NCBI GenBank assembly: GCA_021325365.1
Contig: JAJPHF010000146.1
Location: forward strand, 1-64,000
Reading direction: 5' to 3'
From: Pseudomonadota bacterium
GTDB taxonomy: Bacteria > Chloroflexota > UBA6077 > JAJPHF01
Length of the DNA stretch: 64,000 bases
Part shown: positions 24,751 through 33,299 of the stretch, piece after piece
Numbering within the stretch: position 1 is the stretch's first letter
Layout: each line of letters begins with the position of its first letter
Program-made: the position numbers and the translations under genes
Notes under the pieces: generated by a model
Told to the model about the DNA's origin: nothing
Seen by the model: the letters and a program-made list of their open reading frames with translations, nothing else
The model's database searches: none

Positions 24751-26088
24751 GTGGACGAGGATTGGGAGGGAGGGCACCTTCCAGCCCCTCCGGCGAGGGA
24801 GCGCCACGACACCCCCGGGGCGGCGGCCATTCGGGCGCGGATCGCGGCGCGCGGGCCAATCACCTTCGCGGCGTTCATGGACCTGGCGCTCTACCAGCCG
24901 CGCCACGGCTACTACAGCGCCCTGCGCGCCCCACCGGGGCCGCGGGGCGACTTCTATACCAGCCCCGAGACACACCCCGCGTTCGGTGCGCTACTCGCGC
25001 GGCAGGCGCTGGAGGTGTGGGAGCGCCTGGGCTGCCCTCGGCCGTTCGTCGTCGAGGAGTGGGGCGCCGGCAGCGGTCGCCTGGCCACCGACGTCCTGAG
25101 CGCCGCGAGTGGTTTCGCGCCTGCCTTCGCCGCCAGCCTCACCTACCAGATCGTCGAGCGCGGCGCCGCCCTGCGCCGCCTCCAGCGCCGCGCCCTGCGG
25201 CCATGGCTCGCCCAGGTCCGCTGGGCAGGGGCTAGGGACTGGGGGACTGGCAACAGGGGCCGGCGGTCCCCCCCCGCTCCCCAGCCCCTAGGCTCTATCC
25301 CCCACCTCGTTCTCGCGAACGAGCTGCTCGACGCCTTCGCCGTTCACCGTGTCGTGCGGCGGGGCGACGCGCTGCGCGAGCTATACGTGGACGTGGCCGG
25401 CGACCGGTTCGTGACCGTGGAGCGCCCGCCCTCGACGCCCGCCCTCGCCGCCTACTTCGCGCGGCTCGGCCTGCTGCCCCCCGAGGGCGCCATCGCCGAG
25501 GTGAGTCTCGGCGCCCTGGCCTGGCTGCGCGCCGTCGCCGCGCGGCTCGCGCGCGGCGCGGTGCTGCTCTTCGACTACGGCCACCCGGCCGAGGTGCTCT
25601 ACTCCGCCCGCTACCCGCGCGGCACCTTGCGTGCCTACTACCGCCACGGCGTGGACGACAACCCCTACGCCCGCGTGGGCGAGCAAGACCTGACCACCCA
25701 CGTCGACCTGACGAGCCTCTTGTTGGAGGGGCGCGCGACGGGGCTCGTGCCGCTCGGCATCGCCCGCCAGCGCGATTTTCTCCTCCGTCTCGGGCTAGCG
25801 GGCTACGAGGCGGCCGTGCGGGCGGCCGGCTTCCCGGCCGCGGAGACGCGCGCCAGCCTCACGGGGCTGGCGGCGCTGGCCCGGCCGGGCGGGCTGGGCG
25901 ACTACTGGGTCGTCGGCTTCGGCCGGGGCCTCGCGGGCGCGCTCCACGGCCTGGACGAGCACGCGCCGCCGCTCGCGGCCGAGCCGTCGCCGACGGCGCT
26001 ACGCCCGCGCCTCGGCTGGGGCGACGCGAGCGCGCAAAGCGCCCCGCGACGGGGCAACCGTCGCGGGGCGCCGTCGTTCCGCGAGTAG
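24751..26088 (+). CDS. MidA/NDUFAF7-like SAM-dependent methyltransferase (DUF185) with repeat insert
   Basis: About 445 residues. The family signature is clear: ITFAAFMDLALYQPRHGYYS, GDFYTSPETHPAFGALLARQ, VEEWGAGSGRLATDVL (SAM loop) and LVLANELLDAFAVHRV. Human NDUFAF7 dimethylates an arginine of complex I; bacterial targets are not known. The GTG at 24751 is the most upstream plausible start; no good SD is seen and the true start may be nearer 24830. About 27 residues at about 159-185 are a translated family D repeat, breaking the domain between VRWAG and IPHLVLANE. A hairpin overlaps the 3' end. Confidence 0.8.
   Translation: MDEDWEGGHLPAPPARERHDTPGAAAIRARIAARGPITFAAFMDLALYQPRHGYYSALRAPPGPRGDFYTSPETHPAFGALLARQALEVWERLGCPRPFVVEEWGAGSGRLATDVLSAASGFAPAFAASLTYQIVERGAALRRLQRRALRPWLAQVRWAGARDWGTGNRGRRSPPAPQPLGSIPHLVLANELLDAFAVHRVVRRGDALRELYVDVAGDRFVTVERPPSTPALAAYFARLGLLPPEGAIAEVSLGALAWLRAVAARLARGAVLLFDYGHPAEVLYSARYPRGTLRAYYRHGVDDNPYARVGEQDLTTHVDLTSLLLEGRATGLVPLGIARQRDFLLRLGLAGYEAAVRAAGFPAAETRASLTGLAALARPGGLGDYWVVGFGRGLAGALHGLDEHAPPLAAEPSPTALRPRLGWGDASAQSAPRRGNRRGAPSFRE
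25225..25303. repeat. Palindromic repeat family D inside a coding region
   Basis: GCAGGGGCTAGGGACTGGGG ... GCTCCCCAGCCCCTAGGCTC is an imperfect inverted repeat of about 79 bp, related to 21111-21187. It is read through in frame by the methyltransferase gene. Confidence 0.7.
26039..26071 (+). terminator. 14-bp-stem hairpin at the methyltransferase 3' end
   Basis: GCGCCCCGCGACGG (26039-26052) pairs with CCGTCGCGGGGCGC (26058-26071) around GGCAA. It lies before the stop codon, so the last residues (SAPRRGNRRGAP) are encoded by the hairpin. This suggests an older stop was lost. Confidence 0.6.
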
Positions 26089-26118
26089 CCCGGGGCAGCG
26101 GGGCGCGACCGACTGCCT

Positions 26119-26256
26119 TCAGGCGGCCTCGGCCATCCGCGTCGTCGCGGCGACCGGGGCGCTCTCGGCCTGCGAGGCATCGGGGAGCACCATCCAGCCG
26201 ATGACCAGGGCGGCAAACGCGACGAGCGCGACCAGAAGCATCATCACATCGGCCAT
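26119..26256 (-). CDS. Small single-helix membrane protein (45 aa)
   Basis: ATG start with GGAGGAAG upstream. Residues 4-24 (VMMLLVALVAFAALVIGWMV) form one hydrophobic helix, followed by a short polar tail rich in Ala, Ser and Thr. Short membrane peptides like this often associate with larger complexes. No family is recognised. The gene converges on the methyltransferase gene. Confidence 0.6.
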   Translation of the reverse strand: MADVMMLLVALVAFAALVIGWMVLPDASQAESAPVAATTRMAEAA

Positions 26257-26690
26257 CGGGCTTCCTCCACAGCGCTAGCTGGCTCACTCATAGACTACCC
26301 TCGTGGCGCCGTGCGAGCATTAGGCAGCTCATACGAACCTTGTGCTTGATCCGTCATGCAGACTGCATGAGCCCTGTCGGATATCCTGTAGCGGACGCGG
26401 CGGCTAGAGCAGCTTTTACATGGCTTGAGCCTGGCGGGCCGCGGCCGGTCCGTAGCGCGGGTTGCTTGTCGCCCGCGGCGGCCGTCGAGGCCGCAACCCC
26501 GGCGCCGTGGCTCAATGGTCATACAAGCCGCTATAGCCTCCGGGCGTTTCGCTCAAGATTGCCGACCGCCCAACTAGCGGCGGCGAGGCCGCCTGCTGGA
26601 TGATAGTTGACAGGAGAAATCACAGACGCGCATCATTACGCGCGGCGGCCGCCCGGCCGGCCGCCTGCAGGCGGGAGGGCACGGGGCAAG
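26257..26690. other. Gene-free stretch with possible promoter and operator-like palindrome
   Basis: No credible coding frame. It contains the perfect small palindrome TCATGCAG-A-CTGCATGA (26354-26370) and a TTGACA at 26607-26612 with only a weak -10 about 18 bp on. This is a likely divergent control region for the small membrane protein and the TPR-peptidase gene. No tRNA or riboswitch could be recognised. Confidence 0.4.
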
Positions 26691-28148
26691 ATGATCAGGG
26701 CCCTGCTCGCGGCGCTACTGCTCGTCGGCCTGGCGCCGAGCCTGGCGGCCGCACGCGTCGCGCCGGCACCGCGAACCGCCTCGGCGCTGGTCACGGCCGT
26801 CCCTCATGCCCCGGGAGCGCCCGCGCTCGTCCTGCCCGCGGCCCCCCTCGGCCAGACCCTCTCGAATGACGAGTCGCGCGCGGTGGAGAGCGCCCGCGAC
26901 GGCCGCTACGGCGAGGCCATCGCCCTCACCACTCAGCTCATCGACAGCCAGCCGGACCGACTCAATTCGCGCCTCATCCGCGCCATGTCCTATTACTATT
27001 CCGCTCAACTTCCGGACGCGCTGGCCGACCTGGACTACACGCTCGATCGCGTCGAGGACGGCACGGGCCGCACGCTCCGGGCGCTCGTCCACCTGGAGCT
27101 AGGCGACTACGCCTCCGCCGTGGCCGACGCGCTCGCCGCGCTGAACACCCCCGACGTGCCCGTGGAGAACCTGGGCGCCGCCTACCTCACCGTGGGCCGC
27201 GTGCTCCTGGCGCGCGGCCAGCTGCAGGAAGCCGGCGCCTACTTCCAGCAGGTGCTCGACCTCCCCGACACGCCGAACGCTCGCACGGCGCGCGTCGCGC
27301 TGGAGCTGCTGAGCGCCCTGCCGCCCGCCCCGGATGGGCTGACGCCTCGTGACGCCGGCAACGGCTACCAGACCCTGCGCCTGCCGGGACGGCAGGTGCA
27401 GTTCCAGGGCGACGACGGCGTCACCGCGGCCGGCGCCGCCAGCCTGGCCGGCCTGCTCGACACGCGGCTCAGCGCCATCGCGGCCCTGACGGGCACGAGC
27501 TACGACGGGCCGGTGCAGCTGGTGGTCTACAAGTCGGGCTGGCAGCTAGAGCAGGCGCTCGGCGGGCACTACCGCGGGCCGGGCCTGAGCCGCGCCTTGC
27601 GGCAGGGCGTGCGTGGCGCCGACGGCACCTGGCGGCAGTACGTCCACGTCGCCGCCACCGATCCGTCGCTGCTGTTCGACCTCACCCACGAGGCGGTCCA
27701 TCTCGTGCAGTCCGCGGTCGGCCTGGACGATACGTTCGGCAGCGTGCCCGCCTGGCTGATCGAGGGCCACGCCGAGCACGTCGCCCTCACGACCCTACAG
27801 GACGCGGCGCCGGCGAGTGCAGGGCTACGGATCACGCAGCGCAACGCCGGCGTGGCCGCGGCCGCGCGCGCCGGGCGGTTGCTGCCGCTTCGCAGCCTGG
27901 CGAGCTTCGCCGATTGGGGCAGCGCGCAGGCGCGCGACGCCGAGCAGACCTACGGCCAGGCCCTCTACGCGGCGGCGCTCCTCGACGGGCGCTACGGCTT
28001 CGACACCGCGCTGCAATTGCTCGCGGCCGTACACGACGGCGCCCAGTTCGACGCCGCCTTCCTCGCTACGACCGGCGTCCCCCTCGACGCCTTCTCCGCC
28101 GACGCCCTCGCTTACACCCAGTCCCAGGCGCTGACCCCTGAGCCCTGA
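26691..28148 (+). CDS. Exported TPR protein with gluzincin metallopeptidase (MA-like) domain
   Basis: 485 residues. A signal segment (MIRALLAALLLVGLAPSLAA) precedes a TPR-like helical region (about 60-215, for example EAIALTTQLIDSQPDRLNSR and EAGAYFQQVLDLPD). The C-terminal domain contains LTHEAVHLVQ (HExxH zinc site) and, 30-odd residues later, IEGHAEH, which supplies the third ligand of a gluzincin. It is probably secreted or surface-bound. The ATG at 26691 follows a purine-rich GGGAGGGCACGGGGCAAG. The substrate is unknown. Confidence 0.82.
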   Translation: MIRALLAALLLVGLAPSLAAARVAPAPRTASALVTAVPHAPGAPALVLPAAPLGQTLSNDESRAVESARDGRYGEAIALTTQLIDSQPDRLNSRLIRAMSYYYSAQLPDALADLDYTLDRVEDGTGRTLRALVHLELGDYASAVADALAALNTPDVPVENLGAAYLTVGRVLLARGQLQEAGAYFQQVLDLPDTPNARTARVALELLSALPPAPDGLTPRDAGNGYQTLRLPGRQVQFQGDDGVTAAGAASLAGLLDTRLSAIAALTGTSYDGPVQLVVYKSGWQLEQALGGHYRGPGLSRALRQGVRGADGTWRQYVHVAATDPSLLFDLTHEAVHLVQSAVGLDDTFGSVPAWLIEGHAEHVALTTLQDAAPASAGLRITQRNAGVAAAARAGRLLPLRSLASFADWGSAQARDAEQTYGQALYAAALLDGRYGFDTALQLLAAVHDGAQFDAAFLATTGVPLDAFSADALAYTQSQALTPEP

Positions 28149-28211
28149 GCGCTGTGTCGAACCCCGCCCGCGAGTTGCTCGCCACGCGAGCGGCCGGCAC
28201 TCCGCACTCCG

Positions 28212-29009
28212 TCACTGCCCGATCTGGAACGGGTCCGCGAGCCGGCGCAGCATGGCCACGGCTGCCAGCGCGGCCAACCAGCTCGTCTTCGGGTTCTCGG
28301 GCGTCGGCAGGTTGCTGAGGTTCACTTCCAGCGTGCCGAAGCCGCCCCTGACGCGGACGCTGTGCTGGTTCGTCGTCGCGGCAGGGTCGGCCACCACGCG
28401 CACTTTCGTCTTGTGCGGCCCGATGCCGGCCAGGCTGAGCACGGCGGCCACGTTTACGTTCTGCGGGAAATAGCCCACCGCCTCGGCTGCCGGTCCCTCG
28501 TAGACGACCGTCGGCCCGCTGATGGCGTCCCAGTCGACCGGGTGGGTGTCGAAATACGCGGCGCCCTGGAGCGCGACCGGTGGCTTGGTGCTGACCAGCT
28601 CGACCGACTCTAGGCCCGACAGCAGCCCCGCCTTCACCGCGTCCAGGCCGCCCAGCGCGCCCGAGGGAATGTACACGCGGCGCCCCACGCGGCGGGCCGT
28701 GTCACGCAGCCGCTCGGCGAACGCCTCGTCGGCCAGCGCCCCCACGCTCATCACCATCACGTCCAGCCCCGCTTCGAGCATCGGGACGGCGTACTCGCGC
28801 GCCGCCGCCTGCGCCGCCGCCTCGACCACCAGGTCCAGCCCGTAGCTCGGCAGGCTGCGCACGTCGGTCGTGTAGGGCAGCCCGTCGAGGGTCAGGCCTG
28901 GCACGATGTCGCCCACCACCACCACCTCGTGGTCGCCCGCTTTGCCCGCGCGCACGGCCTCGATCAGGTAGCGCCCGATGGCTCCCGCGCCAATCACGCC
29001 GATTCGCAT
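28212..29009 (-). CDS. nadX: Aspartate dehydrogenase family protein
   Basis: 265 residues. A Rossmann motif GVIGAGAIGRYL opens the protein. VYIPSGALGGLDAVKAG and FPQNVNVAAVLSLAGIGPHKTKV are the conserved catalytic-domain stretches of L-aspartate dehydrogenase NadX. It oxidises L-aspartate to iminoaspartate with NAD(P), a route into NAD synthesis. The ATG has GGAAGGAGGG upstream. No nadA or nadC is nearby. It is divergent from accDA. Confidence 0.88.
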   Translation of the reverse strand: MRIGVIGAGAIGRYLIEAVRAGKAGDHEVVVVGDIVPGLTLDGLPYTTDVRSLPSYGLDLVVEAAAQAAAREYAVPMLEAGLDVMVMSVGALADEAFAERLRDTARRVGRRVYIPSGALGGLDAVKAGLLSGLESVELVSTKPPVALQGAAYFDTHPVDWDAISGPTVVYEGPAAEAVGYFPQNVNVAAVLSLAGIGPHKTKVRVVADPAATTNQHSVRVRGGFGTLEVNLSNLPTPENPKTSWLAALAAVAMLRRLADPFQIGQ

Positions 29010-29284
29010 GCCGGCCCTCCTTCCGCCGCACGGGCGGGCGGAGCCGGCCGTCCCGGCAGGGTGCCGGGCGCGGCTTGACCGGGCCCGCGCCGCTCGCTCA
29101 CACTCTTTGACACAATTGGGATCATACCCAATTTGGCGCGCCGCTCTCGCGCGCCGTAAAGTGGGGATAGCGGACGCGTGTTCTAAGCAGCGACCGGGCG
29201 TGGCGGCGGGCCAGGTCCCGCCGGGCTACCGGGAAGGGCCGGGCAGTGCGGCCCGGCCCCGTATCCCCTCGACGAGGAGGGATC

Positions 29285-31279
29285 GTGCGCAACATCGCTG
29301 ACCTGTTCGGGGACCGCCGGACGCGGCGCCCCCCGGCGCTCCCCGAGCCGGCGCCGCTCGCCGCCTGTCCGCGCTGTGGTGAGGCGCTCGCGGGCGCCGA
29401 GCTGTACGATCGCCTGCGCGTCTGCCCCCACTGCCGCCGCCACTTCACCCTGGGCGCCCGCGAGCGCATCGCCGCGCTCGCCGATCCGGGCTCGTTCCGC
29501 GAAACCCACCCCGAGATGATCTCCGTCGACCCGCTGGAGTTCCGCGACCGCCTCCCCTACCGCGACCGCTTGCTCGACGCCCAGTCGCGCACGGGGCTGA
29601 GCGAGGCCGCGGTGACCGGCACGCTGCGCATCGGCGGGCGGCCGGCGGTCGTCGCGGTGCTCGATTTCGAGTTCCTGGGCGGCAGCATGGGCTCGGTCGT
29701 CGGCGAGAAGGTGGCGCTCGCCTTCGAGCTGGCCGTGAAGCATCACCTGCCGATGATCACGATCGTCGGCAGCGGCGGCGCGCGCATGCAAGAGGGCATC
29801 CTGTCGCTGATGCAGATGGCCAAGACGGCCGCGGCCGTGGCGCGCTTGCACGCCGCCCGACTGCCGTACGTCTCGGTGCTCACCCACCCCACGACCGGCG
29901 GCGTCTTCGCCAGCTTTGCCAGCCTGGGCGACGTGACGCTCGCCGAGCCCGGCGCGCTCATCGGCTTCGCGGGCCCCCGCGTGCTGGAGCAGACCGGCGT
30001 CGCCCGCAAGGACGACGCCGCGCGCGCCGGCCGGGACGGCGCCGACACGCCGCTCGCCGCGGAGGCGGCGCCCGCCGCGCCGCCTCCTGCCGAGGCGCCG
30101 GCACAGGGCTCTGCGCCGCCGCCTCCCGTCGTCCAGGCGCGCTTGGAGACGCCCCCGCCGCCGGCCGCCAGCACGCCCCCGCCCGCGCCGCCCGCCGAGC
30201 GCTCGCACAGCGCCGAGTTCCTGCTGGCCCACGGGATGCTGGACGCCGTGGTCGACCGCACGCGGCTGCGCGAAGTGCTGGCCAGCCTGCTGGGCTATCT
30301 CAGCCCCGAGTACCGGCTGAGCCGCGGCCGCGAGCACGAGATCGTCTCCGCCGGCTGGCGCGGGTCCGCGTGGGACACCGTCCAGCTCGCGCGCCACGCC
30401 GCGCGGCCCACCGCGCTCGACTACATCCACCGGCTGATGCCCGACTTCCTCGAGCTGCACGGCGACCGGCTCTTTGGCGACGATCCGGCGGTCATCATCG
30501 GCCTGGGCGACCTGGCCGGCATTCCCGTGGCCGTGATCGGCCAGGAGCGCGATCCCGACGACCCCGAGCGCCACGGTGGCCGCGCGCGCCCCGAGGGCTA
30601 TCGCAAGGCCGACCGCATGATGCGCCTGGCGGCGAAGTTCCACTTGCCGCTGCTCACGTTCATCGACACGCCGGGTGCCGAGGCGGGTGTCGAGTCGGAG
30701 GCGCGGGGCCTGGCCTCCGCGATGGCCACCTGTCTCGCCCGCATGTCGCGGCTCCCGGTGCCGACCGTCGCCGCGGTCATCGGCGAGGGCGGCAGCGGCG
30801 GCGCGCTCGCCTTCGGCGTGGCCGATCGCGTGCTCATGCAGGAGCACGCCATCTACTCGGTGATCTCGCCGGAGGGCGCGTCGGCCATCCTCTTCCGCGA
30901 CGCGGCGCTGGCACCCGATCTCGCGCCCTCGCTGCGCCTCACCGCGCCCGACCTGCGCGAGCTAGGCGTGATCGACGCGATCGTGCCCGAGCCGACCGGC
31001 GGCGCTCACCTCGATCCCGACGCCGCCGCCCGCTACCTGAAGGACGCTATCCTGCACGAGTTGATCGGCCTGCAAGAGGTGCCGCCCGCCCGCCTGGTGC
31101 GTCAGCGCTACGCGCGCTACCGCGGCATTGGCGCCTACACCTCGCGCCGGCGGGCGGCCTTCGCGCGCCATCTCACGCAGGTGCAGGACCACCTCCAGCG
31201 CACCGTGGACCTCCTGCGCGAGCGGCTGCCCCACGGCCGCGCCCCCGCTGCTCCGCCGGAGCCCGAGGCGCAATCGTGA
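29285..31279 (+). CDS. accDA: Fused acetyl-CoA carboxylase carboxyltransferase, beta plus alpha
   Basis: 664 residues. The AccD half (about 1-340) has the zinc finger CPRCGEALAG ... CPHCRRHF, LGGSMGSVVGEK and GSGGARMQEG. The AccA half (about 350-640) has YIHRLMPDFLELHGDRLFGDD, DTPGAEAG and GEGGSGGALAF. Together they transfer carboxyl from carboxybiotin to acetyl-CoA for malonyl-CoA. The GTG at 29285 follows GAGGAGGGATC. An Ala/Pro-rich insert of about 65 residues (about 245-305) interrupts AccD between VLEQT and the EFLLAHGMLD end. The CoA-transferase gene overlaps its stop. Confidence 0.93.
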   Translation: MRNIADLFGDRRTRRPPALPEPAPLAACPRCGEALAGAELYDRLRVCPHCRRHFTLGARERIAALADPGSFRETHPEMISVDPLEFRDRLPYRDRLLDAQSRTGLSEAAVTGTLRIGGRPAVVAVLDFEFLGGSMGSVVGEKVALAFELAVKHHLPMITIVGSGGARMQEGILSLMQMAKTAAAVARLHAARLPYVSVLTHPTTGGVFASFASLGDVTLAEPGALIGFAGPRVLEQTGVARKDDAARAGRDGADTPLAAEAAPAAPPPAEAPAQGSAPPPPVVQARLETPPPPAASTPPPAPPAERSHSAEFLLAHGMLDAVVDRTRLREVLASLLGYLSPEYRLSRGREHEIVSAGWRGSAWDTVQLARHAARPTALDYIHRLMPDFLELHGDRLFGDDPAVIIGLGDLAGIPVAVIGQERDPDDPERHGGRARPEGYRKADRMMRLAAKFHLPLLTFIDTPGAEAGVESEARGLASAMATCLARMSRLPVPTVAAVIGEGGSGGALAFGVADRVLMQEHAIYSVISPEGASAILFRDAALAPDLAPSLRLTAPDLRELGVIDAIVPEPTGGAHLDPDAAARYLKDAILHELIGLQEVPPARLVRQRYARYRGIGAYTSRRRAAFARHLTQVQDHLQRTVDLLRERLPHGRAPAAPPEPEAQS

Positions 31280-32508
31280 GCGCCCACGACCCCACTCAGC
31301 CCTCAGCACTCGGCGCTCAGCACCCCGGTGGCCCGCTCGCCGGCGTGATCGTCGTGGACCTGACCCGCGCCCTGGCCGGGCCCTACTGCACGCTGATGCT
31401 CGGCGACCTCGGCGCCGACGTGCTGAAGGTCGAGGCGCCGGAGGGCGACGAGTCCCGCACCTGGGGCCCCCCCTTCGTCAACGGCGAGACCAGCTACTTC
31501 ATGACCGTCAACCGCAACAAGCGGTCGATGACGCTCAACCTCAAGGCGCCGCGCGGCCTCGAAGTGCTGGAGCGGCTCGTGCAGGCCGCCGACGTGCTGG
31601 TCGAGAACTTTCGCCCCGGCACGCTCGCCCGCCTGGGGCTGAGCCCCGAGGCCGCCCTCGCGCTCAACCCGCGGCTCGTCTACTGCGCGATCACCGGCTT
31701 CGGCCAGGACGGCCCGCGCCGCGACCAGCCCGCCTACGACCAGATCTTGCAGGGCATGGGCGGCGTGATGAGCCTCACAGGGCCGCCCGACGGCGGCCCG
31801 AACAAGGCGGGCATCCCGATCGCCGACCTGGCGGCCGGCATGTTCGCGGCCTACGCCGTCGCCGCCGCGCTCTACGAGCGCTCGCGCTCGGGCCAGGGCC
31901 AGTTCGTCGACACGTCGATGCTCGGCGGCCAGGTCGCGCTGCTCTCGTACCAGGCCGGTGCCTACTTCGCCACCGGCCGCCCCCCCGGCCGCGCGGGCAA
32001 CCGCCACTCCCAGATCGCCCCCTACGAGACGTTCGCCACGGCCGATGGCCACGCGAACCTCGCCGTGGCCAACGACGCCCTGTGGGGGCGCTTCTGCGAG
32101 GCGCTCGGGCTTGCGGACCTGCGCCACGACCCCCGCTTCGCCACCAACGGCGACCGCGTCACGAACCGCGCGGCGCTCGTCGCCGTGATCGGGCCGCGCC
32201 TCCGCGAGCTAACGACCGACGAGGTGCTCGCCCGCCTCCAGCCGGCCGGCGTGCCCTGCGGCCCGATCTACGATCTCGCCCAGGTCTTCGCCGATCCCCA
32301 GGTCGAGCACCTCGGCCTCAAGCCCACCGTGCAGCACCCGCGCGCCGGCGAGTGGCCGATGCCCGGCCTGCCCTATCGCCTGTCGCGCACCCTCGGCGGC
32401 GTGCGCCTCCCCGCGCCCCTCCTCGGCGAGCACACCGACGCCGTCCTCGCCGCCCTCGGCTACCCGCCCGCCGACGTCGCCGCCCTCCACGCCGCCGGCA
32501 CCGTCTGA
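31276..32508 (+). CDS. CaiB/BaiF family (class III) CoA-transferase
   Basis: 410 residues. GVIVVDLTRALAGPYCTLML, LGADVLKVE, NRNKRSMTLNLK and ENFRPGTLARLGL are hallmarks of this family. The catalytic Asp is D155 in YDQILQG, which forms the acyl anhydride. GTG overlaps the accDA stop (GTGA), so the two are co-translated. The first 17 residues come from a CTCAGCACT-type repeat and precede the domain. The CoA donor and acceptor are unknown. Confidence 0.92.
   Translation: MSAHDPTQPSALGAQHPGGPLAGVIVVDLTRALAGPYCTLMLGDLGADVLKVEAPEGDESRTWGPPFVNGETSYFMTVNRNKRSMTLNLKAPRGLEVLERLVQAADVLVENFRPGTLARLGLSPEAALALNPRLVYCAITGFGQDGPRRDQPAYDQILQGMGGVMSLTGPPDGGPNKAGIPIADLAAGMFAAYAVAAALYERSRSGQGQFVDTSMLGGQVALLSYQAGAYFATGRPPGRAGNRHSQIAPYETFATADGHANLAVANDALWGRFCEALGLADLRHDPRFATNGDRVTNRAALVAVIGPRLRELTTDEVLARLQPAGVPCGPIYDLAQVFADPQVEHLGLKPTVQHPRAGEWPMPGLPYRLSRTLGGVRLPAPLLGEHTDAVLAALGYPPADVAALHAAGTV
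31295..31323. repeat. CTCAGCACT-type repeat (family E)
   Basis: CTCAGCCCTCAGCACTCGGC + GCTCAGCAC, at the 5' end of the CoA-transferase gene. The same kind of repeat begins pfkA at 38220-38249. Confidence 0.65.
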
Positions 32509-32572
32509 TGCGCAGCTTTTCCGACCAGTAATCCCGGCCTTCGAGGGCGAGAGCGGCAACCTGCCGCCGGGT

Positions 32573-32968
32573 GTGTGGGAGGCTACCTGGGAGGAATTCG
32601 CCTCGCGGTTTGCTTTCACGGACCGGCGCCGCGCACTGCTCGGCGGGCTTCGAGCAGCCTTGTTGGAGCTACAAGCAGCCGGCTGTAGTCGGGCCTACAT
32701 CAATGGCAGTTTCGTGACCGCCAAGGCAGAGCCGAACGACTTCGACGGCTGCTGGGAGGGTGAGGGGGTGGACCTCGATCGCCTCGATCCGGTGTTGCAG
32801 GATATGGTACCGCCGCGCGCCGCGCAGAAAGCTAAGTACGGCGGGGAGATGTTTGAGGTAGACTCAAGCGTAGGTGGATGGCGCACGGCAATGTTGTATT
32901 TCTTTCAGAGTGACCGCCGCGGCCGGCCGAAAGGGATTGTTGCGATTGATCTGGGAACGCTGACATGA
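32573..32968 (+). CDS. DUF6932-like nucleotidyltransferase-fold protein (toxin-like)
   Basis: 131 residues from a GTG. YINGSFVTAKAEPNDFDGCW resembles the pattern VDGSFVT..P.DID of minimal nucleotidyltransferase-like proteins. The conserved LPPG(V)WEATWEEF begins a few residues before this GTG, in the same frame but without a standard start codon, so the N-terminus may extend upstream or be shortened. It overlaps the next small gene by 4 bp (ATGA), typical of a toxin-antitoxin-like pair. Confidence 0.6.
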   Translation: MWEATWEEFASRFAFTDRRRALLGGLRAALLELQAAGCSRAYINGSFVTAKAEPNDFDGCWEGEGVDLDRLDPVLQDMVPPRAAQKAKYGGEMFEVDSSVGGWRTAMLYFFQSDRRGRPKGIVAIDLGTLT

Positions 32969-33180
32969 TCGCCGACGAGCACGAGTACCGTGTCACCCTC
33001 GAGCAGGCTGAGCGGCTGGCTCTTGCTCTCGCCGAGGCGGATAGAGAGGCTAGCGCTCCCGATGCCCGCCACCGGCGTTTGATGCGCGCCGCCCTCGAAA
33101 GCCAGCTAGACGACTTGCGCGCGGAGCTAGCCGACTATGAGGCGAGGCAAGTGAGCCGTCAGGCAGGAACTCGCCGTTAA
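32965..33180 (+). CDS. Antitoxin-like small protein paired with the DUF6932-like gene
   Basis: 71 residues: ADEHEYRVTLEQAERLALAL, then ALESQLDDLRAELADYEARQ. It is highly charged and helical. Proteins beginning with E.EYRVT.. and ending LESQLDDLRAELAEYE commonly follow DUF6932-like genes. The ATG overlaps the upstream stop. Likely partner or neutraliser; no direct evidence of toxicity. Confidence 0.6.
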   Translation: MIADEHEYRVTLEQAERLALALAEADREASAPDARHRRLMRAALESQLDDLRAELADYEARQVSRQAGTRR

Positions 33181-33197
33181 CCGCTAACCTGGTCGCG

Positions 33198-33226
33198 TTG
33201 ACAGCGCGCGCCCCCGCGCCTACACT
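33198..33226 (+). promoter_or_regulatory. Consensus promoter of the substrate-binding-protein gene
   Basis: TTGACA (33198-33203), exactly 17 bp, then TACACT (33221-33226). This is one of the two best sigma-70-like promoters in the window. The leader to the ATG at 33300 is about 65 nt. Confidence 0.75.
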
Positions 33227-33299
33227 GACCCCACCGCGAACGAAGCGGTGCATACGTGGCGGGCGCCCCAATAGCGCGGCCGCCGACGGGAGGGCGACG

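Noticed and set aside
26495..26570. tRNA-like stretch (GGCGCCGTGGCTCAATGG...)
   Set aside because: No T-loop TTCRA motif and no closed acceptor stem could be drawn; not a tRNA.
29183..30847. 554-codon open frame on the minus strand opposite accDA
   Set aside because: Shadow frame; the plus strand codes clearly for AccD-AccA.
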